Source: Fonticula-like sp. SCN 57-25
Lineage: Eukaryota; Nucleariida; Rotosphaerida
NCBI GenBank assembly: GCA_001724245.1
Contig: MEDX01000093.1
Span: 1 to 20,246 of the forward strand
Length of the DNA: 20,246 nt
Reading direction: 5' to 3'
A program made the position numbers and the translations under genes. The notes under the pieces were generated by a model. The model worked only from the letters and a program-made list of their open reading frames with translations, made no database searches and was not told the origin of the DNA. Shown here one piece after another: positions 1-12,256 of the stretch (position 1 is the first letter of the stretch; each line of letters opens with the position of its first letter).

Positions 1-2900
<2,900 letters not shown>

Positions 2901-3289
2901 GCCGTTCCCTCCAGGCAGGCGTGGGCGTGTCCACGTGGTAAAGCTCGCACGTACGTAATCGCGTTGATGATTGGACTGCGGACACTATCACTTTCCCGCG
3001 CTTTTCCTCTTACGATTGTCAACCACGTGGCCTTTTGAATACTTTGTCAGCAATCGCAGAGGGTCGATAATGATCGAAACGGACGAAAAATGGTCGAAAA
3101 AGATGCCAGAAACCGAGCGCGTTCGTAAAGTATTGTGCGCGACATTATGCACAATGGCTCATAGTACATTCCATGGATCAAAAGTATAATTTATTATTGA
3201 GAACATGCTCTCTGCTGGCCCGAAACTGTATCATTTTTGGCTGGCAGCAGCAGCGATGCGGTTGAATCGAAACACCTCAACTTTACATA

Positions 3290-3335
3290 TGGCGACGCTG
3301 TACAGCTACCTGACACCCCCAATACAGCGTCGCCA
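3290..3335. repeat. Perfect 13-bp inverted repeat with 20-nt loop
   Basis: The left arm TGGCGACGCTGTA (3290-3302) is the exact reverse complement of the right arm TACAGCGTCGCCA (3323-3335). The loop is 3303-3322. It lies near the middle of the divergent ABCC/ABCB spacer. There is no T tract after it and it is not next to a stop codon, so it does not look like a terminator. Confidence 0.85.
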
Positions 3336-3629
3336 GCATCTGCATAGCTGTCTATTCATACCTGCGCTGCTGGACAGGCTGATGTCCCATGTGCATCCCT
3401 CTCTGACCTTTTCCACCATTCCGCATCGCTCTGTACATCAAGTCCGGTCGGGGGTGCAAAATACTGCCCCCCCAAGCAGCCTCGCGGTTTGGCTTTGTCG
3501 ATCCGAATTGCCTGGAAATTGCGGTCCCATGGCCAGGGCACGGAAGACTTCGGCTGAACCGCTCCAGCCCGAGGTCGATCGATCACCTTATCCTAATTTG
3601 GGCAATAAAATTCAGCTGATTCTTACCTG

Positions 3630-3658
3630 ATTGGATGAAAGGAACCGGGCTGGCCAAT
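3630..3658. promoter_or_regulatory. CCAAT-box pair upstream of the ABCB start
   Basis: ATTGG at 3630-3634 and GGCCAATAATCG at 3652-3663 lie about 110-140 bp before the ABCB ATG. This is the usual distance for a CCAAT/NF-Y site. Assignment rests on motif and position only. Confidence 0.4.
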
Positions 3659-3769
3659 AATCGATCGGCCAGGGAACGTGAAAGTGCCCTTAACGTTTCC
3701 TTATCAGAGTTTGCCTCTCGAGCCACGCACGCAAGGAACCGACCTGGCGCGCGCCAACGTTGCAGTGCC

Positions 3770-6700
3770 ATGGCTGACGACGAGAACACGGCGGCTGCCG
3801 CTGTAGAGGCAGCCGCCACGCCTGTGGCTACCTCTCCGGATGCCGCGGTGAACGTGCACGAGCAGGAGGCTGTGGAAGCCGCTACCCCGATCGGCGAGAA
3901 TGAGAATCCCACTGGTATGCTGCCCTGCGGCCACGTTACCGTTTTGCTAAACGCGCGTAGATGCCGCCGGTGTCGAGAAGAAGAAGAAGAAGAAGAAGAA
4001 GAAGGTTGTGGAGGGCGGCGATGGCGAAGGTGCGCTAGATTCGGCCAAATGTTTCCATTGTGACTCACTCTACTGGATAGCCTCTGATGATGCCCTTGCC
4101 GGCGACGACACCATCAAGCGCAAAAAGAAGAAGAGGCGCGTGCCCGCTGATCCGGCTGCCGGTGATGACATCCCGATGACCCCGCTTTCCCCGTCTACGG
4201 AGCCCGCGACGCCCGGCTCCATCGCCGAAGACTCGCCCGCTGTCGACCACAGCGTGGTCGAGCTCGCCGATCCGGCCTCGGATGCGTCCACGCCCGCTAT
4301 CGCCTCCACTGACCTGACCCCTACTGCGACGCCCAAGGTCGCCGCGCTGAGCGATGACGAAAAGGAAAAGCCCGCGGCCGCCACGCCCGGCAAAAAGTAC
4401 TCTGGCTCCGTGAGCGTCTTTCAGATGTTCCGCTTTGCGACCATGGAGGACATTCTGCTGATGATTGTTGGCATCATTGGCGCGATCGCGCACGGCGTCA
4501 TTCAGCCGCTCTTTTCCGTCATTTTTGGTAATGTCATCAACTCTTTTGGCCCGAGTGCCGGCAACACGCTCGATGCTGTTGCCGAGAACGCGATCTGGTT
4601 TGTTATTCTCGGCGCTGTCGCCTTTGTCGTGAGTTACTTCCAGGTCATGACCTTTTTGACCACGTCGCACCGCCAGGGCAGCCGCATTCGCGAGGCGTAC
4701 TTTCACGCTCTGCTCCGCCAGGAGATCACCTGGTATGACTCGCAGGATCAGGGCGCCATCACGTCGCGCCTTGCCTCGGACATTGACCTCATCCAGGAGG
4801 GTCTCTCTGACAAGATCACCCTGATCGTCCAGAACTTTGCCATGTTCATTGCCGGCTTTATCGTGGCCTTTGTGTACAGCTGGAAGATGACGCTCGTCTT
4901 GCTTTCGCTGCTCCCGCTGCTGCTCGCCTGCGCCACCACGATGGGCAAGATCCTGACCACCTTTACCCAGCGCGGCCAAAAGGCGTACTCGAACGCCGGC
5001 ATGGTCGCCGAGGAGATTGTCGGCAACGTACGCACCGTGGCTGCTTTTGGCGGTCAGGAGCGCGAGATTGTGCGCTACGCCAAGGCGCTGCTGCCCGCCC
5101 TCAGGCTCGGCGAGCGCAAGGGTCTTGCGACCGGCCTCGGCATTGGCTGCACGATGCTCGTCATCTACTCGTCGTACGGCCTCGCCTTTTGGTACGGCGC
5201 CAAGCTGCTCAACGACGGCGAGTTTGGCATCGCGCCCGCGGGCGCCGGCAGCGTGCTCACCGTCTTCTTTTCGGTCATGATTGGCTCGATGGCCGTTGGC
5301 CAGGCCGCGCCGCACCTTTCGACGATCGCCAACGCGCGCGGCGCCGCCTACGAGATCTTCCGCGTCATTGACCGCACGCCCGAGATTGACAACATGGCCG
5401 ACGAGGGCCGCCGCCCGGACTCGATCAAGGGCGACATTTCCTTCAAGGGCATCAAGTTCCACTACAAGACGCGCCCCGACGTGCCGATTCTGCGCGGCCT
5501 CGACCTCGACGTGAACGCCGGCTCGACCGTTGCGCTCGTCGGCGAGTCTGGCTGCGGCAAGTCGACGACCATTTCCCTGCTGGAGCGCTTCTACGACCCC
5601 GTCGAGGGCCAGGTGTTTGTCGACGGCAACGACGTGCGCGAGCTGTCGGTGCGCTGGCTGCGCGAGCACATTGGCGTCGTGTCGCAGGAGCCCGTGCTCT
5701 TTTCGACGACCGTGGCGGAGAACATTATGTTTGGCAAGCTGGGCACCTGCACGCAGGAGGAGATTGAGGCCGCGGCCAAGACGGCCAACGCGCACGAGTT
5801 TATCATGCGCCTGCCCAACAAGTACGAGACGCTCGTTGGCGAGCGCGGCAGCCAGCTGTCGGGCGGCCAGAAGCAGCGTATCGCCATTGCCCGCGCGCTC
5901 ATCAAGAACCCCAAGATTCTGCTCCTCGACGAGGCCACGTCGGCGCTCGACAACAAGTCGGAGAAGATTGTGCAGGACGCGCTCGACAAGGCGCGCCGCG
6001 GCCGCACGACCATTGTGATTGCGCACCGCCTGTCGACCATCCGCGACGCCGATCGCATCGTCTGCTTTGAAAAGGGCCTCATCGCCGAGTCGGGCACGCA
6101 CGACGAGCTCATGGCCATCAAGCACGGTATGTACGCTTCGATGGTCGAGCGCCAGGCGCTGCACACGGGCAAGTCGAGCAAGAAATCGATGTCGCGCATG
6201 GCGTCGCGCGCTTCGTCGGTCGCCACGCTCGACCTCGCCTCGAGCGAGTCCAAGGTGGACGTTGAGGGCGAGGACGAGCTGCTCGAGGACGACATCCCGG
6301 TGGCGGCGCCCGAGAAGGACCCGCTCGAAAAGGACGAGCTTGTCGCTGCTGAAAAGATGAACACGCGCTCGGTGCTCATGCGCGCGTACGGCATGTTTGG
6401 CGACGAGTGGTGGCTGCTGCTCGTCGGCGGCATCGGCGCCATCGCCTGCGGTGTCATCTACCCCGTCTACGCCATCATCATGTCTTCCATGCTTACGGAC
6501 CTGCTCATGCTCAGCGGCCAGGCGCTCATGGACGCTGCCCAGTTCTGGGCGCTCATGTTCTTTGCGCTCGCGTGCTGCGGCTTTGTCGCGCAGCTGCTGC
6601 ACCAGTGGTTCCTCATCACGGCCGGCGAGCGCCTCACTGACCGCATCCGCAACAAGATGTTCAAGACGATCGTGCACCAGGACATGGGCTTTTTCGACCA

Positions 6701-8132
6701 GCAGAAGAACTCTGTCGGCGTGCTGGCGACCCGCCTCGCGACGGACGCGACGCAGGTGCAGGGCGCTACTTCGCAGAACCTCGGCGTGATGCTGCAGAGC
6801 GCTGGCACGCTCATCGGCGGCCTGATTGTCGCGCTCATTGCCTGCTGGCGCGTCGCGCTCGTCGTCGTCGCGTGCATCCCGCTCGCCATGGCCGGCGGCT
6901 TTTTGCGCATCCGCGCCGTGCTCGGCTTCAACCTCAAGAACAAGGCGGCCTTCGAAAAGGCGGGCCACTTTGCCGTCGAGAGCATTGGCAACGTGCGCAC
7001 GGTCGTCGCGCTGAACCGCCAGGAGGTGTTTATTGAAAAGTTTAGCCTTGCGCTGAGCGCGCCCGTAAAGTCTTCGATCCGCAGCGCGCACATTTCCGGC
7101 CTTGGCTTTGGCCTCGGCGAGATGGTCGGCCTGCTCATCTTTGCGCTCGCCTTTTGGTATGGCTCGCAGACCGTGACGGACCTCTTCTGCGACTTTAACG
7201 GCATGTTCCGCGCCATCATGGCCATCGTCTTTGGTGCCATGATCACTGGCCAGATCAACTCGACCGCCCCCGACGTCGGCAAGGCGCGCGTCGCCGCCCG
7301 CGAGATCTTTGAGCTCTTTGACCGCCCCGTGCCGATCCGCTCCGACTCTGAGGACGGCCGCAAGGTGGAAGCCGTGTCGGGCCGCATCGAGTTCCGCAAC
7401 ATCCACTTTAGCTACCCGTCGCGCCCGGACCTTCCGATCCTGCGCGGCCTCGACCTTGTTGTCGAGCCCGGCCAGACGGTCGCGCTCGTCGGCCAGTCGG
7501 GCTGCGGCAAGTCGACGCTCATCCAGCTGCTCGAGCGCTTCTACGACCCGCTTCGCGGCCAGGTCGTCGTCGACGGCATTGACATCCGCGACCTGAACGT
7601 GCAAAACTGGCGCTCCAAGATTGGCCTCGTGCAGCAGGAGCCGATCCTCTTTGCGTGCTCGATCGAGGACAATGTGCGCTACGGCCGCACCGACGCCACC
7701 CTCGAGGAGATCCGCGCCGCCACCGAGGACGCCAACGCGCTCCGCTTCATCGAGCGCCTCCCCGACACGTTCAACACGTTTGTCGGCGACAGGGGCACGC
7801 AGCTGTCGGGCGGCCAAAAGCAGCGCATCGCCATCGCGCGCGCCATGATCAGGAACCCCAAGATTCTGCTGCTCGACGAGGCCACCAGCGCGCTCGACTC
7901 CGAGTCGGAGCACGTCGTGCAGGAGGCGCTCGACAAGGCCGCCAAGGGGCGCACGACCATCATGATCGCGCACAGGCTGTCGACCGTCAAGAATGCTGAT
8001 GTCATCGTGGTGATCGACCAGGGTGTCGTTGTCGAAAAGGGAACGCACTCGGAGCTCCTCAAGCTCAAGAAGCACTACTACAGCCTCGTCATGCAGTCCG
8101 AGAGGTCGTCGGCAAAGCAGAGAAAAAGTTAA
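3770..8132 (+). CDS. ABCB (P-glycoprotein/MDR-type) full ABC exporter, 1421 residues
   Basis: Two-halved plasma-membrane or organelle exporter that couples ATP hydrolysis to efflux of hydrophobic compounds. Exons 3770-3914, 3961-4029 and 4081-8132; introns of 46 and 51 bp have TGCTAAAC and GTGACTCAC branch-like sequences. The ATG at 3770 (AGTGCCATGG) was chosen because both splices then keep one frame into the long exon. The order is a charged, Ala/Pro-rich N-terminus of about 190 residues with nine consecutive lysines and a KRKKKKRR cluster; TMD1; NBD1 with Walker A GESGCGKST at 559, LSGGQ at 664 and ILLLDEATSALD at 684; a Ser/Asp/Glu-rich linker; TMD2 from about 844; NBD2 with GQSGCGKST at 1209, LSGGQ at 1313 and Walker B at 1333. 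Both Walker B glutamates and both AHRLST H-loops are present, so both ATP sites look active. The N-terminal tail is longer than usual for the family. Confidence 0.96.
3978..4004 (+). repeat. (AAG)9 microsatellite coding nine lysines in a 69-nt exon
   Basis: Nine uninterrupted AAG codons fill over a third of exon 2 of the ABCB gene. Pure codon runs of this kind change length by slippage. The encoded Lys tract is on the cytosolic N-terminal tail, ahead of a second basic cluster. Confidence 0.9.
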
Positions 8133-8715
8133 TGTCGCTAGAGTATTGACAGTTCGGTGAATACATATTAATATATTGTGTCGTGTATGAATATGGTGCT
8201 GTGTGTATGTATGGTGCTGTGTTCTGTGTTGTGTTTAAAAGTGTCATTTTCCCTCTTCCTACCACGCATTTTGGTCATTTAGATTGTACCGGCAAGCATA
8301 TTTCCCGCGCCGGCAACGACCATACCCCCCATGTTAATAAAAGTTCATTCAATGACACATTTGCCGCCATTTGCCGCCATTATTTCGCAATCCGCCATTC
8401 ACATGCTGACACGCTGCGCGCATCATACCACATTGCGGCCGCACCAATGGTTTGGCGCGTTTTCACACATGCGCAGCCCCCTGCGCCCCGTTTTCACATG
8501 CGCGCCGCCGCCGGCCACCAAAGTGCGCCGATGGACCAATCAGAGGCGGCGAAATACGATCTAGGCCATTAGGCACGGATCACGTGATCTTGATTTTGTG
8601 AGACAATTTGGCCGTCCTGCCGCGCACACGCCGCCGCAGCACTCGCCTCTACGTCTCGCGTACCCGCGCGTTATTCCGCGCCAAAATACCACGCTTTCCT
8701 TTTCTCTCAGGGCTC
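8133..8715. other. Intergenic: ABCB 3' end and promoter of the next gene
   Basis: The left part is AT-rich (CATATTAATATATTG) and probably holds the ABCB 3' UTR. Small direct repeats follow: TATGGTGCTGTGT at 8192-8204 and 8210-8222, CATTTGCCGC in tandem at 8369-8388, and two copies of a TTTTCACA..ATGCGC sequence near 8460 and 8491. CCAAT and CACGTG boxes lie at 8536 and 8581. A CTCTCAG just before the ATG at 8716 could be a splice acceptor of a 5' UTR intron. No gene is supported here. Confidence 0.55.
8536..8586. promoter_or_regulatory. CCAAT box and GATCACGTGATC box, 40 bp apart
   Basis: CCAAT (8536-8540, in GGACCAATCAGAGG) and CACGTG (8581-8586, in the palindrome GATCACGTGATC) lie 130-180 bp before the ATG at 8716. 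The gap of exactly 40 bp recurs upstream of the 10431 gene. Confidence 0.5.
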
Positions 8716-9756
8716 ATGTCGCTCTTCAACTTGGTAAAGTCGAGATCCAAGTCGTCGGATTGGACGCTCGACTTTAGCAGCGATGACCTCCTTGGCGCTG
8801 GGGCCGGGACGAGTCAGTTCCTGTCAAAGTTTCGCGAGGCAGAGATCATGGCGCTGCTGACATCGAGCGGTGTGATCCCGCACGCGGCTTCAAAGGGATA
8901 CGACTCGTTTAATGTGCGGTTTGATCTGTCGGATCCGTTCGTGCACAGCCTCTTTCTCGACGCTCGGCATGTGGCGACCGATAACGTGTACATGCTGATG
9001 GAGGTGCACCTGCGCGTCATCTGCAACGCCGGCGAGCTCAAGCTGAGCACCACCGCGTCGGACCTCACGCCAGGCCAGCTCTTCTTCCTCAACTCTGTGC
9101 AGCATCTCGACCATCTGCGCCTGCTCGCGTGCGAGTTCCTCCGCCTTCAGAACCCGGCCATCCCGTTCTCGGCATCGCGGCCGCCGCTGCCCGGGCAAGA
9201 TCACCCCGGCCTCGGCTGCATGCGCCAGGCCGGCGACTTTCTCGTCGATCTCGCGGGCAGCCACTCTTGCGACGGCATCTTGAACGCGCCGCAGCACTTT
9301 CAGAACGCGTTCCTGTACGCGCGGAACGGCTTCGAGTATGCAAACGCAGAGGTGCAGGGCGGGTTTGACACAATGGTCGCGGACCTCAAGGGGGACCTCG
9401 AGCGCCACGGGCTCGCGCCGGTGGCCAACGCGGTGCTGCAGGGGAGACTTTTTATGCACCGCAAGCTCGAGGTCAACGGGAAAAAGGAGGAGCAGCGCGT
9501 GATCTGGGCGCCAGAGGAGCAGATCTTTCCGATCTCAGACAGGTTAAAGGCGTACCTAAAGTCAAACCCCTACGAGCGCATCAGGAAATGCTGCGTCGCC
9601 AAGGGGGTCTTTTTCATCGACTGGGACTGCCCGCTCGCCTCGGACGACGACATCAAGGAGGCGCAGGTGCTCAGGCACGCCATCGTTGACGCGCTCGACG
9701 TGGGGGAAAAGATCAAAAAGGTCGCAGAGGAGGAGGAGAAGAAGAGGAAACACTGA
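8716..9756 (+). CDS. Uncharacterised soluble protein with GQDHPGLG motif, 346 residues
   Basis: Single-exon ORF, not assigned to a named family. ATG 8716 (MSLFNLVKSR) is chosen because the frame upstream has no ATG back to a TTG at 8608. No signal peptide or membrane segment is visible. The central block holds RPPLPGQDHPGLG (GQDHPGLG at 160-167), a helix-like stretch, a hydrophobic strand (DGILNA), then PQHFQNAFLYARNGFEY. The order of a glycine turn, helix, strand and an A..LY..GF motif is like the acetyl-CoA-binding half of GNAT acyltransferases; this is inference and the match is weak. I have an unverified impression that similar HPGLG/HFxNA proteins occur as uncharacterised proteins in bacteria. 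The C-terminus is Lys/Glu-rich. GC-rich codons match the neighbouring genes. Confidence 0.8.
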   Translation: MSLFNLVKSRSKSSDWTLDFSSDDLLGAGAGTSQFLSKFREAEIMALLTSSGVIPHAASKGYDSFNVRFDLSDPFVHSLFLDARHVATDNVYMLMEVHLRVICNAGELKLSTTASDLTPGQLFFLNSVQHLDHLRLLACEFLRLQNPAIPFSASRPPLPGQDHPGLGCMRQAGDFLVDLAGSHSCDGILNAPQHFQNAFLYARNGFEYANAEVQGGFDTMVADLKGDLERHGLAPVANAVLQGRLFMHRKLEVNGKKEEQRVIWAPEEQIFPISDRLKAYLKSNPYERIRKCCVAKGVFFIDWDCPLASDDDIKEAQVLRHAIVDALDVGEKIKKVAEEEEKKRKH

Positions 9757-10430
9757 GTGTGGCGCTTTTTTTTGTTAGTTTGCTGCCTGTTGGTATCAAC
9801 ATGAAGCATTATTTCTCGTGTATCGATCCTGTATTGTGTGCAATGTACGTCCTTTTGTCTCTTTTCGTTCAAAGCACAGGCAAAGGCAAAGAAAAGGGCG
9901 ATGCGTGGGCCGACGGCGAACACAAAATGGGCATAATGCATGATTGGGTAACATGCTTGTGACAGGCTTGTTGCTTCTGGAATGTTGTGCCGCGTGCTTG
10001 TGCGCCACATGCTCGCGGCGCATGCAGGGCACCAAAAAAGATGTACAATAACTCATTTAATGTATGCGAATGATATGGAGCGTACCTGCTTTATGCTATG
10101 ATTGCCATGCACATATATACCCATGATGATTCGCACGCGCCAGATGAGCCATGATCATTACAGTGTTCCATGCAAATACACTCTCAAGCCCATTCGTAAT
10201 GCAGCGTGTCTGCTGCTCTCTTTCGCCCCCTTTGCCCCTTTTCCAAATAGCACCCCTGCCTATCCCTCCCTATCCCTGCCTTACCCCCTACGTCCTGCCT
10301 TACTGCTGCCCCATTGGCCGAGCGCGGCTAAGCCCACTTCGGGAAATTACCTCTGATCACGTGACTCCCTGCGTGGCATTTTCGAGCTTGACCACTGGCC
10401 TGACCTCCCTACCCTCTGGGCATCGCGGCC
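9757..10430. other. Intergenic: 3' end of the orphan gene and promoter of the permease gene
   Basis: No supported gene. The first half is of mixed composition and probably carries the 3' UTR. From about 10210 to 10310 the plus strand is strongly pyrimidine-rich, with repeated CTATCCCT/CTGCC blocks, and this leads into an ATTGG box at 10313 and a CACGTG box at 10358. Both short ORFs here overlap the pyrimidine tract and look fortuitous. Confidence 0.6.
10313..10363. promoter_or_regulatory. Inverted CCAAT box and TGATCACGTGA box, 40 bp apart
   Basis: ATTGG (10313-10317) and CACGTG (10358-10363, within TGATCACGTGAC) lie 70-120 bp before the ATG at 10431. Gap and order match the pair upstream of 8716, though the CCAAT box is reversed. 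Confidence 0.5.
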
Positions 10431-11929
10431 ATGTCGTCCGTGCTTGATCCGATCCTCTGCGTGGTGCTGGTGCCCGCGTCGATGCTGACGGGCTTTTCCG
10501 CGGCATCGATGTCGTTCACCGCATGGTGCGCCCTCTTGATCGATCGTCTCACTTTTCACTGACTTTCCGGCATGTTTTGTCTTGTTTTCCCTCGTGATCC
10601 TTTAGGAATCTTGTGTGTCCTCTCCTGTTCTCTGTCTTTGGTCTCCCCGTCTTTCAGGCTCTCTTTGTGAGCGTGATGCTCGACGTCACGAACGGCCTCA
10701 CTCTGACGATCATCTACGGCCTTCACGGCAAGGTTGACTTCCGCTATGGCGTGACCTTTGGCGTCGTCGCGCTAGCGTGGGCTGTGCTGCTCTCGATCGT
10801 GCTCAGCGACTGGATCGAGGTCAATGAAGATAAGCTCAAAAAGGCCGTCTCGTTTGTGCCGCTGCTCATCGCGCTCCAGTTCCTGATCCGCGGCCTGCTC
10901 GCGTGGCGTCGCAAGCGCCGTGAGACCGCCGAGGCCGAGGCCGCAGCTGCCGCCGCAGAAGCCGATGCCGCCGCCAATGGCACCGCCGATCCCGAAGCCG
11001 AAGCCGACGCCGAGGCCGCCGCCGCCGCCGCCGAGACCCCCGAGACCCCCCTTACTGCGACCTCGTCGCACCCGCCCGCCCCCCGATCCCGCGCGGGCTC
11101 CCTGACGACGCCGCGGTCGCGCGCGGGATCCCTGACGGGCGATCGCCACTTCCCCGTCCTGATCAGCCGCCGCGACTCGATGGTGACGACGCCTATTGAG
11201 ATTGGCTCGCGCATCGTCGTCGTTTCCGGCGGCCTCAAGGACGTTGAGCCCGGCACGCACGTCCCCACCGACGAGGAAGCCGCCGCGGCCGAGCTCGAGG
11301 GCAACAAGCTCTCGCTCGCCGTCGCTGGCGGCAGCGCCCACTCGTACAGCAGCATCGGCGGCAACCACGTGGCCCCTGTTTCGTCCCTGAACGGCGAGTC
11401 GAGTAAGGACGACATTACGGAGACGGCCAAGGCGGCTGGCCTGCGCGTCATTGGCTTCCTGCGCACAAAGTTCCGCCCCGACGAGGACATTATTGCGCAG
11501 CAGACGGGCAACCGCGGGTGGCGCATCGGCGTCACTGTGCTCATCCACAGCATCCTCGGCATTGTTTCCGGCGTTCTCTACGCCGGCGGCGGCATGTTCT
11601 TTGCCAACGTCATTGTCAACTTTTGGACTGCGCGCGTGCGCACCGCCGCCGGCACGGGCTGCTTCATCATGACGGTCGTGATGGCGTCCATGTCGTTCAC
11701 GTTCATTGGCCGCACCGACATGGACAATATTGTCAACCTGTACCACCTGCTGCTGTCGCTGCCGTTTGGCATCATCGGGGCGGTGCTCGGAGCCAAGCTG
11801 GCGCTGCGCATCTCGGACTTGCTCATGTACTTTGTCATTGTGGGCGTGTCGCTCGTGCTGTTTGCGGTCATTTTGATCAACGGGACGCTCGCGGGTGATG
11901 AGACGACGCCGTCGCCTGCGTGGATCTAG
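10431..11929 (+). CDS. TauE/SafE-type membrane permease, 472 residues
   Basis: Polytopic membrane protein of the sulfite-exporter TauE/SafE type; bacterial members move sulfur-containing or other organic anions, while eukaryotic roles are mostly unknown. Exons 10431-10525 and 10606-11929, with an 80-bp intron (donor GTGCGC, acceptor TTTAG). Splicing gives FTA-W-NLVCPLL and joins the first helix to the rest. The N-terminal half has about four membrane segments (VLVPASMLTGFSA, LVCPLLFSVFGLP, VTFGVVALAWAVLL, SFVPLLIALQFLI). Residues about 132-335 are a low-complexity Ala/Glu then Ser/Pro loop. The C-terminal half (RIGVTVLIHSILGIVSGVLY onward) repeats the fold with about five segments. The hydrophobic-loop-hydrophobic shape fits the family's two-repeat design, and the large loop is presumably cytosolic and regulatory. 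The substrate cannot be read from the sequence. Confidence 0.8.
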
Positions 11930-12256
11930 AGCTTTCTTTTTTCATTTTTGTAGTGTCATTTTATATCATTCGGATACCGTGACGGTCAAATATAGATTAT
12001 GATTGAACAGTGAACAAAAGATGATGGGCTGATATCGAGAAAGAATACGTTGATACTTGTGGTGACCAACAAAGGTGCATTTGATGGAAATAGGGGCAAT
12101 ACTTTAAAAATGTGCTCATATTCTATTCATGGCGATGCGTCTAATGTACACAGAAATACAACATCTTCAATGACGGGAAATGACACTCAATGATAGTCAT
12201 CAATCTTCATCAATCATCATCATCATCTTATCTTTATCTTCATCTTTATCTTCATC
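11930..12256. other. Convergent 3' spacer with imperfect ATC/CTTTAT microsatellite
   Basis: This separates the stops of the permease (plus) and poly(A) polymerase (minus) genes, so it should hold both 3' UTRs. It is AT-rich. From about 12197 to 12259 it is an imperfect repeat of CATCAATCTT, CATCATCAT and TATCTTCATCTT units. No gene is seen. Confidence 0.65.

Larger units (their letters stand above)
2901..3769. promoter_or_regulatory. 869-bp divergent promoter region between the ABCC and ABCB genes
   Basis: No supported gene lies between the two start codons. Visible elements are CACGTG palindromes at 2932-2937 and 3024-3029 on the ABCC side, an inverted repeat at 3290-3335, and ATTGG (3630-3634) plus CCAAT (3654-3658) on the ABCB side. 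Short ORFs in this stretch lack family motifs and GC-rich codon bias. The layout suggests both exporters could respond to the same signals, but no regulator is identified. Confidence 0.6.

Noticed and set aside
3290-3335. Reading the inverted repeat as a tRNA, riboswitch or bacterial-type terminator
   Set aside because: There is no cloverleaf, no T tract, and the context is a eukaryotic divergent spacer.
4065-8075. A 1336-codon minus-strand ORF opposite the ABCB gene
   Set aside because: It is the antisense shadow of a GC-rich, codon-biased exon. Its composition (Arg/Ala/His/Asp-rich) and lack of motifs fit a shadow, and it carries none of the ABC motifs.
8608-8715. N-terminal extension of the 8716 gene from a TTG
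   Set aside because: It has no ATG, is Arg-rich, and overlaps sequence that looks like a 5' leader with a possible splice acceptor (CTCTCAG). A missing upstream coding exon cannot be excluded.
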